This document shows, one piece after another, positions 25,107 through 32,396 of a stretch of 64,000 nt of DNA (within the stretch, counting starts at the first letter, position 1; each line of letters begins with the position of its first letter). Origin of the DNA: Mycobacterium sp. GTDB lineage: Bacteria; Actinomycetota; Actinomycetes; Mycobacteriales; Mycobacteriaceae. The notes under the pieces are model-generated. The model was not told the origin of the DNA. It did no database searches and saw only the letters and a list, made by a program, of their open reading frames with translations. The stretch is from assembly GCF_019247635.1 (NCBI RefSeq), contig NZ_JAFBAR010000128.1, positions 62,001-126,000 on the forward strand. The letters are read 5' to 3'. A program made the translations under genes and the position numbers.

Positions 25107-25240
25107 CCCCGCCCGACGACGGCGAGGGCATGTGGAATCCATTGTGCTACAAGGAGTTCTGGAACTCGTCACCGCGACGGCCAGCGCCTGCCACCTTGCC
25201 TCGGTGGGGCACATTGAACCCGCGAAACCAGCCGCGTTGA
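25103..25240 (+). CDS. Possible 45-residue small protein coupled to the ferredoxin
   Basis: A GTG at 25103 overlaps the ferredoxin stop as GTGA, the arrangement common in this cluster, and opens 45 codons ending at 25240. The product begins VTPPDDGEGMWNPLCYKEFW; it is rich in Trp, Tyr and Pro and has one Cys. I recognise no family. It ends just before operator site D, so it would be the last gene of the transcript starting at 22496. It may be real or chance; conservation would decide. Confidence 0.3.
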   Translation: MTPPDDGEGMWNPLCYKEFWNSSPRRPAPATLPRWGTLNPRNQPR

Positions 25241-25249
25241 CGTTCTATG

Positions 25250-25269
25250 CTTAAAATAGTAAAAATAGG
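25250..25269. promoter_or_regulatory. Putative operator, site D (CTTAA-N10-ATAGG)
   Basis: This lies upstream of the Rieske oxygenase (start 25335). The 21 bases from 25250 match site B at 17 of 21 positions, with the shared core TAAAAATAG. Arm symmetry is poor, so identity to B is the main support. The AT-rich patch stands out from the GC-rich surroundings. Confidence 0.5.
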
Positions 25270-25334
25270 ACCAGTCGTCGAACGCGGTGAGTGCAGCCCG
25301 CTGCCGCTCGGCCTCGTGGGAATCGGAGAGCTTC

Positions 25335-26462
25335 GTGACGCACACCATTTCAGACCCGGAATCCGACTCGACCGCAGATCCGTCGGAAACCGAGTTCGGG
25401 CCGACTGGCATCGCGCTGTCGAAGTATCGGTTTCCGACGGGCTGGTTCATCGTCGGCTTCGGATCGGATCTGGGCGCCGGCGAAGTCAAGCGCGTGCACT
25501 ACTTCGGTGAGGAATTGGTGCTGTTCCGTACCACGTCCGGCACGGTGCACGTGCTGGACGCCTACTGTCAGCACCTCGGCGCCAATCTGGCCGTCGGCGG
25601 CACGGTGGAAGGCGAGAACATCGTCTGCCCGTGGCACGGCTGGCGATGGCGTGGCGACGGCACCAATGCGCTGATTCCCTACAGCAAGATCGGCTGCAAG
25701 AACAACGTGCGCATTCGCACCTACCCCGCCACGGAGTGGTACGGCTTCATCCTGGTGTGGCACGAACGCCATGGCCGGGCGCCGTACTGGCAGCCCCCGG
25801 TGCTGCCCGAGCTGGAGACCGACGAGTACTACCCACTGCACCCGCACACCCGGATGGTCAACCGGGTCAAGGTGCATGCCCAGATGATCATCGAAAACGC
25901 GGCCGACCCGTACCACGTTCAGTACGTGCACAAGGCCGCCAACCCGGCCAACACCGCGTCATTCGAGGTCTCGGGGTACCACCTGCACGCCACGGTCAAC
26001 GCCCACTTCGGCGGTGGCAGGTCGCAGACATGGTTGACCCCGAAGGGGCCGGTGGACGCCAAGATCATCTACGACAACTACTCACTGGGGCTGGGGGTGG
26101 TCCGCTTCCCCAGCGATCTGGTGGCCACCTGCCAGGTCACCGGGCAGACCCCGGTCGACGAGGACTATACCGACTACTTCTATACCCAGGCGTCCATTCG
26201 CGAGCCCGGCGACACCGGCGACCGTCCAACCGGCCGCGCCGCCAAGTTCCTAGCGCTGCAGCAAGAGGTCATCAAGCAGGACTTCTTCACCTGGGAGAAC
26301 ATGAAGTATCTGGAGAAGCCGAACCTGGCGCCCGAAGAGGCGCACGACTATGCGGCCCTTCGGCGGTGGGCGCACCGCTTCTACCCCGGCAAGGAGCCGT
26401 CGTCCACGGATTTCGGTTACACCGCCGAGGGCCAGCCCGACCCGGCGGCCGCCGGGGCCTGA
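25335..26462 (+). CDS. Rieske-type oxygenase, KshA-like
   Basis: A 375-residue Rieske non-haem iron oxygenase. The Rieske loops are YCQHLGANL and CPWHGW (about residues 82-105). The mononuclear iron site is NAADPYHVQYVH, with Asp/His/His ligands. Length and motif spacing resemble 3-ketosteroid 9-alpha-hydroxylase oxygenases, so the substrate may be a polycyclic or bulky ring, though this is only analogy. GTG 25335 is chosen with GGAG six bases upstream. It has its own operator (site D) and is followed 11 bp later by the CoA ligase gene. No reductase gene is nearby. Confidence 0.9.
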   Translation: MTHTISDPESDSTADPSETEFGPTGIALSKYRFPTGWFIVGFGSDLGAGEVKRVHYFGEELVLFRTTSGTVHVLDAYCQHLGANLAVGGTVEGENIVCPWHGWRWRGDGTNALIPYSKIGCKNNVRIRTYPATEWYGFILVWHERHGRAPYWQPPVLPELETDEYYPLHPHTRMVNRVKVHAQMIIENAADPYHVQYVHKAANPANTASFEVSGYHLHATVNAHFGGGRSQTWLTPKGPVDAKIIYDNYSLGLGVVRFPSDLVATCQVTGQTPVDEDYTDYFYTQASIREPGDTGDRPTGRAAKFLALQQEVIKQDFFTWENMKYLEKPNLAPEEAHDYAALRRWAHRFYPGKEPSSTDFGYTAEGQPDPAAAGA

Positions 26463-26473
26463 TCGGAGGCCTG

Positions 26474-28072
26474 ATGCACAGGCCTTTAGGTCCGTCCGAT
26501 TTCGGCGTCGAATCCTTCACCGTGCCGGCGGTGCTGGACCGTCGGGCCGAGCAATGTCCGGACCGGGTGATGATGTCGATCGCCGGCATCGACGTGACCT
26601 TCGAACAAATGCGGCAGCGCTCGCGTGCTGCGGCCGGCGTGCTGACCGGCCTGGGCGTCGGGCGCGGCGAGACCGTGGCTCTGTTCACCGCGACCTGTCC
26701 GGAGTGGGTGTACTTCTGGCTGGCCGCGGCACGCATCGGCGCGCTGAGCGCCGCGGTGAACGCCGCCAGCAAGGGCGACTTTCTCCGACACGCCCTGTCG
26801 CTGTCGCGGGCCAAGGCCATCATTACCGATGCCGAGCGGCGGCCCCGTGTCGAGGAAGTCGCCGACGGCCTGGAGGTGCTCACCGACATTGTGCTGCAAG
26901 GTGATTCGCTGGGCCGCGCACTCGCCGGCGCCCGCATCGGGCCGGACAGTCCCGCGGAACCCACGACTGTGGGCCCGTTGTTTTTCACGTCCGGCACCAC
27001 AGGACCCTCGAAGGCGGTCGCCACCACGTGGCACTACCTGTTCTCGGTCGCCGCGACGGCGGTCTCGGCGTGGGAATTCGCGGCGGGGGAGGTGCTGTGG
27101 ACCGCGATGCCGTTGTTCCATTTGAGCGCCGCGCCGAGCATTCTGGCCCCGATGCTGGTCGGCGGGACGACCGTGCTCGCCGACGGCTTTCATCCCGGCA
27201 GGGTCTGGGACGACGTACGCGCCCATGGCGCGATCGGCTTCGTGGGGGCCGGCGCGATGGTGTCGATGCTGTTGAACCAGCCGGCGGATCCGCGTGACGC
27301 GGACCTGCCCCTCCGGTTCATCTCCGCGGCGCCCATAGCCGCGAGCTCGTGCGCCGAGATTGAAAAGCGTTACGGCTGCGGCATTGTCACGATGTACGGG
27401 ATGACCGAGGCTTTCCCGATTGCCGTCAAGGGTGTCGCCGAGGACGGAATTCCGGGAGCGTCGGGGCGGCCCAACCCCAATTTCGACGTGCGCATCGTCG
27501 ACCCCGACGGCGCGTCGCTTCCCCCCGGCGTCGTCGGCGAGATCGCTTGCCGGCCAAGGAACCCGCACGTGATGAGCGAGGGCTACGTGACGGGTTATCT
27601 GCCGGGGACCGCCGGACCGCGGGTGGCTCCGCACCCGGAGTGGTTCCGCACCGGCGACCTGGGGCGGCTCGACCTCGACGAAAAGGGCGATCAGCACCTG
27701 ATCTATCTGGATCGCGTGAAGGATTCCCTGCGCAGGCGCGGCGAGAACGTCTCCTCGGTGGAAGTCGAGACCATTGTCATGCGCCACCCGGCGGTGGCCG
27801 AAGCGGCGGTGGTCGGGGTGCCCAGCGAGCTGGGTGAGGACGACATCCTGGTGGTCGTCACGCTGACGCCCGGGGCCGAACTCGATTGCGCCGGACTGCT
27901 CGACTTCTGCTCGGCGCGGATGCCCTACTTCTGCGTGCCGAGGTTCGTCGAGACGGTCGATGAACTGCCGAAGAACGCAATCGGGCGAATCCGCAAAGAC
28001 TTGTTGCGCAACAGGGGTTTAGCCCCCGACACGTGGGATCGTGACATGCACGGATACGTTGTCAGCAGGTAA
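26474..28072 (+). CDS. Acyl-CoA synthetase, AMP-forming, with Arg in place of the A10 Lys
   Basis: A 532-residue ANL ligase. The phosphate loop is FTSGTTGPSKA, A5 is VTMYGMTEAF, A7 is WFRTGDLGRLDLDEKG, and A8 RRRGENVSSVEVE. The C-terminal A10 motif, usually GK, reads IGRIRKDLL, so the lysine that contacts the adenylate is replaced by Arg, although a Lys follows three positions later. ATG 26474 has GGAGG four bases upstream. It lies in the same transcript as the Rieske oxygenase. It probably activates an acid produced in the pathway. Confidence 0.9.
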   Translation: MHRPLGPSDFGVESFTVPAVLDRRAEQCPDRVMMSIAGIDVTFEQMRQRSRAAAGVLTGLGVGRGETVALFTATCPEWVYFWLAAARIGALSAAVNAASKGDFLRHALSLSRAKAIITDAERRPRVEEVADGLEVLTDIVLQGDSLGRALAGARIGPDSPAEPTTVGPLFFTSGTTGPSKAVATTWHYLFSVAATAVSAWEFAAGEVLWTAMPLFHLSAAPSILAPMLVGGTTVLADGFHPGRVWDDVRAHGAIGFVGAGAMVSMLLNQPADPRDADLPLRFISAAPIAASSCAEIEKRYGCGIVTMYGMTEAFPIAVKGVAEDGIPGASGRPNPNFDVRIVDPDGASLPPGVVGEIACRPRNPHVMSEGYVTGYLPGTAGPRVAPHPEWFRTGDLGRLDLDEKGDQHLIYLDRVKDSLRRRGENVSSVEVETIVMRHPAVAEAAVVGVPSELGEDDILVVVTLTPGAELDCAGLLDFCSARMPYFCVPRFVETVDELPKNAIGRIRKDLLRNRGLAPDTWDRDMHGYVVSR

Positions 28073-28160
28073 ATGTATGTTACGTTTGTGTTACTTGATG
28101 CCCCAAGTTTGATAGTCGCGAATCCCCCGCCAGTTCCGACAGAGAGGTCCACGATCCCCA

Positions 28161-28586
28161 ATGAGTCTGACCTACCAGGAGCAGCTGATGCTGCAGGCCG
28201 CCACGGCCCGTGCTGCGATCCTGGACCTGACAGCCCGGCACAACCGCGCCTTCTCCGACGGCGAGCGCGACGTGTGGGTGGCGACGTTCCGCCATTCCGG
28301 TGCCGCCTTTATCCGCGACCGTGACGTGTTCACCGACCTGCGCGCGGCGTTCGACGGCGGTGACGGACAACGATTGGTTACCGTCGACCACGAGATCAGT
28401 GTCGACGGCGTTTACGCGACGCAACGTTGCGTCGCTTTGCTTTTCGCCGTCGCCTATGGTGACACGACGCTGCGGGCCACGGGGGTCTACCGGGACGAGC
28501 TGATCTACGAACGCGGCGGTTGGTACTTCACGTCCCGCGACCTCGCATGGGATTCGGCGCCCAGTCGGCATCCGCTCGTCATGTGA
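28161..28586 (+). CDS. SnoaL-like / NTF2-fold protein
   Basis: A 141-residue protein with the cone-shaped NTF2-like fold pattern: LDLTARHNRAFSDGERDVWVATF near the start, then VDHEISVDGVYATQRC and ATGVYRDELIYERGGWYFTSRDL. Such proteins act as isomerases, dehydratases or substrate-binding partners in ring metabolism. The ATG at 28161 follows an 88-bp gap that may hold a promoter. Its stop is overlapped by the GTG of the MaoC-like gene, so the three genes 28161-29574 form a coupled unit. Confidence 0.8.
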   Translation: MSLTYQEQLMLQAATARAAILDLTARHNRAFSDGERDVWVATFRHSGAAFIRDRDVFTDLRAAFDGGDGQRLVTVDHEISVDGVYATQRCVALLFAVAYGDTTLRATGVYRDELIYERGGWYFTSRDLAWDSAPSRHPLVM

Positions 28587-29131
28587 GTGAAGATCACGAC
28601 CCCGGCCATCGGCTGAGCTACCGAATGGCCTTCGGCAGCTACGAGGATGCGCTGCGCATGGTCGGCGTTGTCGACGAGCCGCGAACCGCGACTACCCCGG
28701 TCAGCGCCGCACGCATCCAGTTGTTCGCCGCGATGGTGCACGACGGGAATCGCTCGTACTGGGACGCCGAGTTTGCCCGCAAGCGCTGGGGAGGGCTGCT
28801 GGCCCCGCCGGCCGTGTTGATGGGGTGGACCATACCCCCGCCGTGGGAACCGGCCGGCCCCCCGCCGGCGGCCTCGATCGCCTTGCGGGTGCCGTTGCCG
28901 GGCACCACATTCATCAACGCCGCCAACGATGTTGAGTTTTTGCAGCCGATCGTCGAGGGGGATTGCCTCACCGTCGTCGAGGAGCTGGTGTCGGTGTCGC
29001 CGGAAAAACAGACCCGGCTCGGCTTGGGCCACTTCATCGAGACGCTGGAAACCTACACCCGCCAGGACGACGTCGTGGTCGCCCGCAACCGCAACACGCT
29101 GTTCCGTTTCACTCCGGGACCGGCCCTATGA
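28583..29131 (+). CDS. MaoC-like / FAS1-dehydratase-type hotdog protein, first of a pair
   Basis: A 182-residue single-hotdog protein resembling the N-terminal MaoC-like dehydratase domain: ARIQLFAAMVHDGNRSYWDAEFARKRWGGLLAPPAVLMGW, later VEFLQPIVEGDCLTV. GTG 28583 overlaps the SnoaL stop (GTGA). The next gene overlaps it and encodes the matching second hotdog. Split MaoC pairs such as ChsH1-ChsH2 form enoyl-CoA hydratases in actinobacterial steroid side-chain degradation, so I infer hydration of an enoyl-CoA made by the FadE enzymes. Confidence 0.82.
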   Translation: MSEDHDPGHRLSYRMAFGSYEDALRMVGVVDEPRTATTPVSAARIQLFAAMVHDGNRSYWDAEFARKRWGGLLAPPAVLMGWTIPPPWEPAGPPPAASIALRVPLPGTTFINAANDVEFLQPIVEGDCLTVVEELVSVSPEKQTRLGLGHFIETLETYTRQDDVVVARNRNTLFRFTPGPAL

Positions 29132-29574
29132 ACGCCGCGGATCTGGACTGGAGCGAGATAGACATCCCCGTCGAGCTACCCGAGGTCATCGACGAGATCA
29201 GCTACCAGCGGGTGGTGCAGAACGCGGGCGCGACCTGGGACTATTTTCCGGGTCATTTCGATCCCGAATATGCCCAAAGCCAGGGCAATCCAACCATTTT
29301 CGTCAACACCATGCATCTGGCCGGGTTCGCCGACCGGGTCGCGACCGACTGGGCCGGCCCGGGCAGTCGCGTGGTGCGCCGTGCTATGCGGTTAGGTAGC
29401 CCGATCTATGCGGGAGACACCATGGTCGGCAGGGGACGGGCGGTGGCCAAGCGGCGCGACGCGTCAGTGGACCCACCACGCTGTCTGATCGACATCCAGA
29501 TCCAGGTGACCAACCAGCACGGAACGCTGTGCTGCCCGGTCGAACTCACCCTGCAGCTACCCGAAAGTCCTTGA
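29128..29574 (+). CDS. MaoC-like hotdog protein, second of a pair
   Basis: A 148-residue hotdog protein: SYQRVVQNAGATWDYFPGHFDPEYAQ matches the MaoC hydratase helix that bears the catalytic Asp/His in active copies, followed by FVNTMHLAGFADR and GSPIYAGDTMVGRGRAV. It starts at the ATGA junction with its partner. The D-X4-H arrangement (DPEYAQSQ) lacks the usual His, so catalytic residues may be shared differently within the pair. Downstream lies a decayed aldehyde dehydrogenase remnant. Confidence 0.82.
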   Translation: MNAADLDWSEIDIPVELPEVIDEISYQRVVQNAGATWDYFPGHFDPEYAQSQGNPTIFVNTMHLAGFADRVATDWAGPGSRVVRRAMRLGSPIYAGDTMVGRGRAVAKRRDASVDPPRCLIDIQIQVTNQHGTLCCPVELTLQLPESP

Positions 29575-29582
29575 GCTCCGGG

Positions 29583-29711
29583 AACTTTCCTCTGCGGCCA
29601 CGGACCGTCGTCGAAAGCTTTCCGGGCCGCGGCGACGGCGGCGTCGTGGTCCTCGGGGCCGGCCGCTTGGAGGTGGCCGATGGACTTCTCCGAGTGTGGC
29701 AAAATCATCAC
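29583..29711 (-). pseudogene. Remnant of an aldehyde dehydrogenase N-terminus
   Basis: On the minus strand about 43 codons read like the start of an aldehyde dehydrogenase: ILPHSEKSIGHLQAAGPED, then HDAAVAAARKAFDDGPWPQR. This resembles the family pattern SPHTEEVIGRVP...DVDAAVAAARKAFDEGPWPR. No start, Rossmann core or active-site Cys follows; the frame runs straight into antisense of the MaoC gene. It is best explained as a fragment left after deletion, and it makes up much of the otherwise empty 300-bp gap between 29574 and 29881. Confidence 0.5.
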
Positions 29712-29757
29712 AAGTTGCTGGGGGGTTGATGAGCACCTCGGGCGGGGTGACGGTAAC

Positions 29758-29783
29758 TTCGCTATTGCTGCTAACATAGCGAA
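29758..29783. promoter_or_regulatory. Putative operator, site E, perfect TTCGCTAT-N10-ATAGCGAA
   Basis: The best-formed member of the family: perfect 8-bp arms with a 10-bp spacer. The core GCTAT-N10-ATAGC is 29761-29780. It lies about 100 bp upstream of the lipocalin-like gene at 29881 and 43 bp before the short leader frame at 29826. The palindrome is seen directly; function inferred from the other sites. Confidence 0.6.
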
Positions 29784-29825
29784 AAAAGCCGCTGGCCCGG
29801 CCGGCTCCGGCGCACCGCGAGGAGG

Positions 29826-29879
29826 ATGGAGTTTTGCCCGCTTCACAGCGACAATTTCGTTTGCGTCGGCGCGGCATGA
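29826..29879 (+). CDS. Possible 17-residue leader peptide
   Basis: ATG 29826 is immediately preceded by GAGGAGG and opens 17 codons, MEFCPLHSDNFVCVGAA, ending in TGA at 29877-29879. The next ATG at 29881, for the lipocalin-like protein, begins one base after this stop and has no other ribosome binding site. Reinitiation or coupling is therefore plausible. The Shine-Dalgarno sequence sits very close to the ATG, which weakens the case. Confidence 0.3.
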   Translation: MEFCPLHSDNFVCVGAA

Positions 29880-29880
29880 C

Positions 29881-31248
29881 ATGAACGGCGATTGGCGCAG
29901 TTACCCGTTTCGGCTGGTGCCCGGGGATGATCAACTCGACTTCCCCGGCGCCGAAGGCGAACACCCGGATCAGGAGTCCGACACCTGGTTCCTCGCGGGC
30001 CAACTCGACGCCGCCGACACCGGCCGCTCGTTTGCTTTCTTGACCATCTTCAACAAAAACCGGCCAAGCGGAACCATCGTCGCCGATTTCTACACGATGG
30101 CGTTATTCGACCTGGACAGCGGCGAGTACGGGACCTACACGGATTACGACATGCCGCCAGCCAACATGAGGCCGGGTGCGGTGCCCAAACTATCGATGGC
30201 CGTGGGACACCTTGATCTCGAATACAGAAGCGGCGCAGGCATAGCCACGTGGGCCAGCTGCCGCGACGGCAACGGCGAACTGCTGCCCTACACGTACCTG
30301 GTCAGTCTGGTGGGCCAGGACCACGCCGGCCAGCCGATGCGACTGGACCTGGAGGCCACACCCACCCGCGCGCCGACTCCGCTGGGAGCGTCGGACTACA
30401 ACGGCAAGATCACCTGCTTCGGCCAACCCGACACGTACTCGTACTTCCAGACCGGAATGGCGATGAGCGGGACCCTGCGCTGGGGCGACTCGGTGGAGCA
30501 GGTCAGCGGAGCCGGCGGGCACGTCGACCGGCAATGGTTTCCCAAGCATGCCGGAGCCGGGGCAGCCGGTGGAGATCCGCGCAGCAGGTCGCACGAATGG
30601 CGCACGATCAACTTCGACAACGGCATCGACATGAGCATCTGGCGGCAGTTTGACCGCGAGAATGGCAATGCGCTGCAACCATTTACGGCCGCGACGACGA
30701 GCTGTCCCGACCCGGGGCCAGCACCGGCGTGCGCCGAAGACATCGAGGTCACCGTGAGCAGCTATGTCCGCTGGCCGGATTCGGTGCAGGCGTTGTTACC
30801 GCCGATAGGGCCGGCCAGGTATATGCCTGATCGGCACCGGATCACTTGCGCCACACTCGAGTTGGATCTGGTCGGTGAGCCATTGGTGCCCGCCCCGGGG
30901 CACGGCCTGCCGATCGAGTACATGGAGGGCCCGTACCGCTACCGGGGGACGTTGTGGGGTAAGCCGGTAACCGGCTTCGCCTTCTACGAGCGATCCCTGG
31001 CGTTGTACCGGGACTGGGAGCTGGTCGACGTGCTGGCGGCGGCCGCGCGGAACGCCGAAGACCTCGAGATCGCTTTGTTGGCGGATCAGATTAAGCCGCT
31101 GGTGATTTCGGGACATCGCGCCGAAGCGCTGAGCTTGCTGAAAAAGCCGCCTCCCGTCCAGGAGGAGTTCTTGGCAACCGTTTTGGCGGATCTGATCGCG
31201 GTGCTCGACACCGCGGTGGCCGTCACGCCGGCGAGTTCGCCCAAGTAA
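29881..31248 (+). CDS. Lipocalin-like (AttH/CrtC-type) hypothetical protein
   Basis: A 455-residue protein with no signal peptide. Patterns such as GGHVDRQWFPKH and RGTLWGKPVTGFAFYERS resemble the AttH/CrtC double-lipocalin fold, known from carotenoid hydratases and secreted hydrolase-like proteins. The aromatic-rich beta segments (SYFQTGMAMSGTLRWGD, WRTINFDNGIDMSIWRQF) fit a barrel that holds a hydrophobic ligand. The start is uncertain; ATG 29881 is the first that leaves the conserved part intact. It sits behind operator site E, and its 3' end overlaps the convergent Rieske gene by 26 bp. Function unknown; it could bind or hydrate the cluster's substrate. Confidence 0.65.
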   Translation: MNGDWRSYPFRLVPGDDQLDFPGAEGEHPDQESDTWFLAGQLDAADTGRSFAFLTIFNKNRPSGTIVADFYTMALFDLDSGEYGTYTDYDMPPANMRPGAVPKLSMAVGHLDLEYRSGAGIATWASCRDGNGELLPYTYLVSLVGQDHAGQPMRLDLEATPTRAPTPLGASDYNGKITCFGQPDTYSYFQTGMAMSGTLRWGDSVEQVSGAGGHVDRQWFPKHAGAGAAGGDPRSRSHEWRTINFDNGIDMSIWRQFDRENGNALQPFTAATTSCPDPGPAPACAEDIEVTVSSYVRWPDSVQALLPPIGPARYMPDRHRITCATLELDLVGEPLVPAPGHGLPIEYMEGPYRYRGTLWGKPVTGFAFYERSLALYRDWELVDVLAAAARNAEDLEIALLADQIKPLVISGHRAEALSLLKKPPPVQEEFLATVLADLIAVLDTAVAVTPASSPK

Positions 31249-32356
31249 TGTGCCGATGCTGCAGCCCGGGCTCGTTGCGGCCGAACACGAGTTTGTCGCG
31301 GGCTCCCGATTCGAGGTTGGCCTGCAGCCCCTCGGCCAGCCGGTAGTCCTCATCGCGCACGGTGGCATGCGCGTACTCGAAGACGGCCGCGGCACCGGCG
31401 GCCACCGATTCGTCGGACAGGTCCAGCGGCGTGGAATTCTGGTGGACGGTGATCGAGCGACCGGCCCGATCCCCCGGATAGATCCGGAACAGCTCGCCGT
31501 TGGCGATCGTCACCGACAGCACGATGTTGGGGAATAGTGCGTAGATGACGACCATGTTGTGGAACGGATCCCATTGCTCGTCCGGGACGTCCGCCAAGTC
31601 GAGGATGCCGTTGAGCGGAAAGATCAACCGATGGTGCGGGCCGTATGAGTCGAAGACAGTGCAGTTGCTGCGTGCGATCTTGGCAAACGTCGTTTTGTGC
31701 ACGGTGGCGAAATGGTAATTCTCCGCGAACGTGTCCACGGCCAGTTTCCAGTTGATGGGGGAGTCGAGCACCTTTTCGCCCAGCGGCGACCATCTCCCGA
31801 TGCCCCACGAGTCGAGCTCGTCGCCCAGCGGTCCCAGGTGCGCGGCGACGTCCAGCGTGGTGCCGGGAACCAGTGCCACCCAAAGGAACCCGGCGAACTC
31901 CGTGGCGGGAAGCTCGGTCAGGCCAGCGGACTTCGGCGCGACATCGGGGAAGCCCTCACGCCCCGGCACCACGACCAGCCGACCGGTGTTGTCGTATGTC
32001 CACGCGTGATACGGGCAGCTGAACCGTTTGGCGCTGCCACAGCCGGTGACGACCTGGGCCTGGCGGTGCAGGCAGACGTTGTCGAACGCCCTGACCGCCC
32101 CGTCGGACGTTCTGGTCAACAGGATGGATCGCCCCATCACCGTTTTGGTGCAGTAGCTGCCCGGACCGGGCAGCTCCGAGACGTAGCCGACCAGTTGCGG
32201 GCTGGCCAACAGCATGGCCCGATCGCGCTCGTGCCGCTCGGTGGAGGTGTACTCGCGAGCGTCGACCGCGTATTGCCGGGGCGCCAGATCGGTCGCGTTG
32301 TCGCGCGCCAGCTTCAGGGCGCGTCGGGTCAGATCGATGAGTTGGTCGTGATCCAT
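31223..32356 (-). CDS. Rieske aromatic-ring-hydroxylating-type oxygenase, alpha subunit
   Basis: A 377-residue Rieske oxygenase. Rieske ligands appear in VCLHRQAQVV and CPYHAWTYD (about residues 95-118) and the catalytic iron motif in FAENYHFATVH. It differs from the KshA-like enzyme at 25335 and is nearer to phenylpropionate/choline-type oxygenases. ATG 32356 lies six bases downstream of a -10-like TGTACT, so the mRNA is probably leaderless. It is divergent from the MerR gene and shares a MerR-type promoter with a 19-bp spacer. No beta subunit or reductase is adjacent. Confidence 0.9.
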   Translation of the reverse strand: MDHDQLIDLTRRALKLARDNATDLAPRQYAVDAREYTSTERHERDRAMLLASPQLVGYVSELPGPGSYCTKTVMGRSILLTRTSDGAVRAFDNVCLHRQAQVVTGCGSAKRFSCPYHAWTYDNTGRLVVVPGREGFPDVAPKSAGLTELPATEFAGFLWVALVPGTTLDVAAHLGPLGDELDSWGIGRWSPLGEKVLDSPINWKLAVDTFAENYHFATVHKTTFAKIARSNCTVFDSYGPHHRLIFPLNGILDLADVPDEQWDPFHNMVVIYALFPNIVLSVTIANGELFRIYPGDRAGRSITVHQNSTPLDLSDESVAAGAAAVFEYAHATVRDEDYRLAEGLQANLESGARDKLVFGRNEPGLQHRHITWANSPA

Positions 32357-32362
32357 GTTTCC

Positions 32363-32393
32363 AGTACAGACCTTGTGACGGTTGTAAGGTCAA
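32363..32393 (-). promoter_or_regulatory. MerR-type promoter with 19-bp spacer and internal operator
   Basis: Reading on the minus strand, TTGACC (-35, 32393-32388) and TGTACT (-10, 32368-32363) are 19 bp apart, the overlong spacing typical of MerR-activated promoters. Between them lies the inverted repeat GACCTT-N11-AAGGTC (32369-32391). The ATG of the Rieske oxygenase begins six bases after the -10. On the plus strand TAAGGT (32385-32390) is a -10-like TANNNT six bases before the GTG of the MerR gene. Confidence 0.7.
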
Positions 32394-32396
32394 GAA

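Noticed and set aside
25631..26473. Upstream extension of the CoA ligase at 26474
   Set aside because: It lies inside the Rieske oxygenase in another frame; ATG 26474 has GGAGG and the right N-terminus.
28073..28160. Operator before the SnoaL-like gene
   Set aside because: Two TGTTAC copies and GATAG are present, but the spacing and arms do not match either palindrome family.
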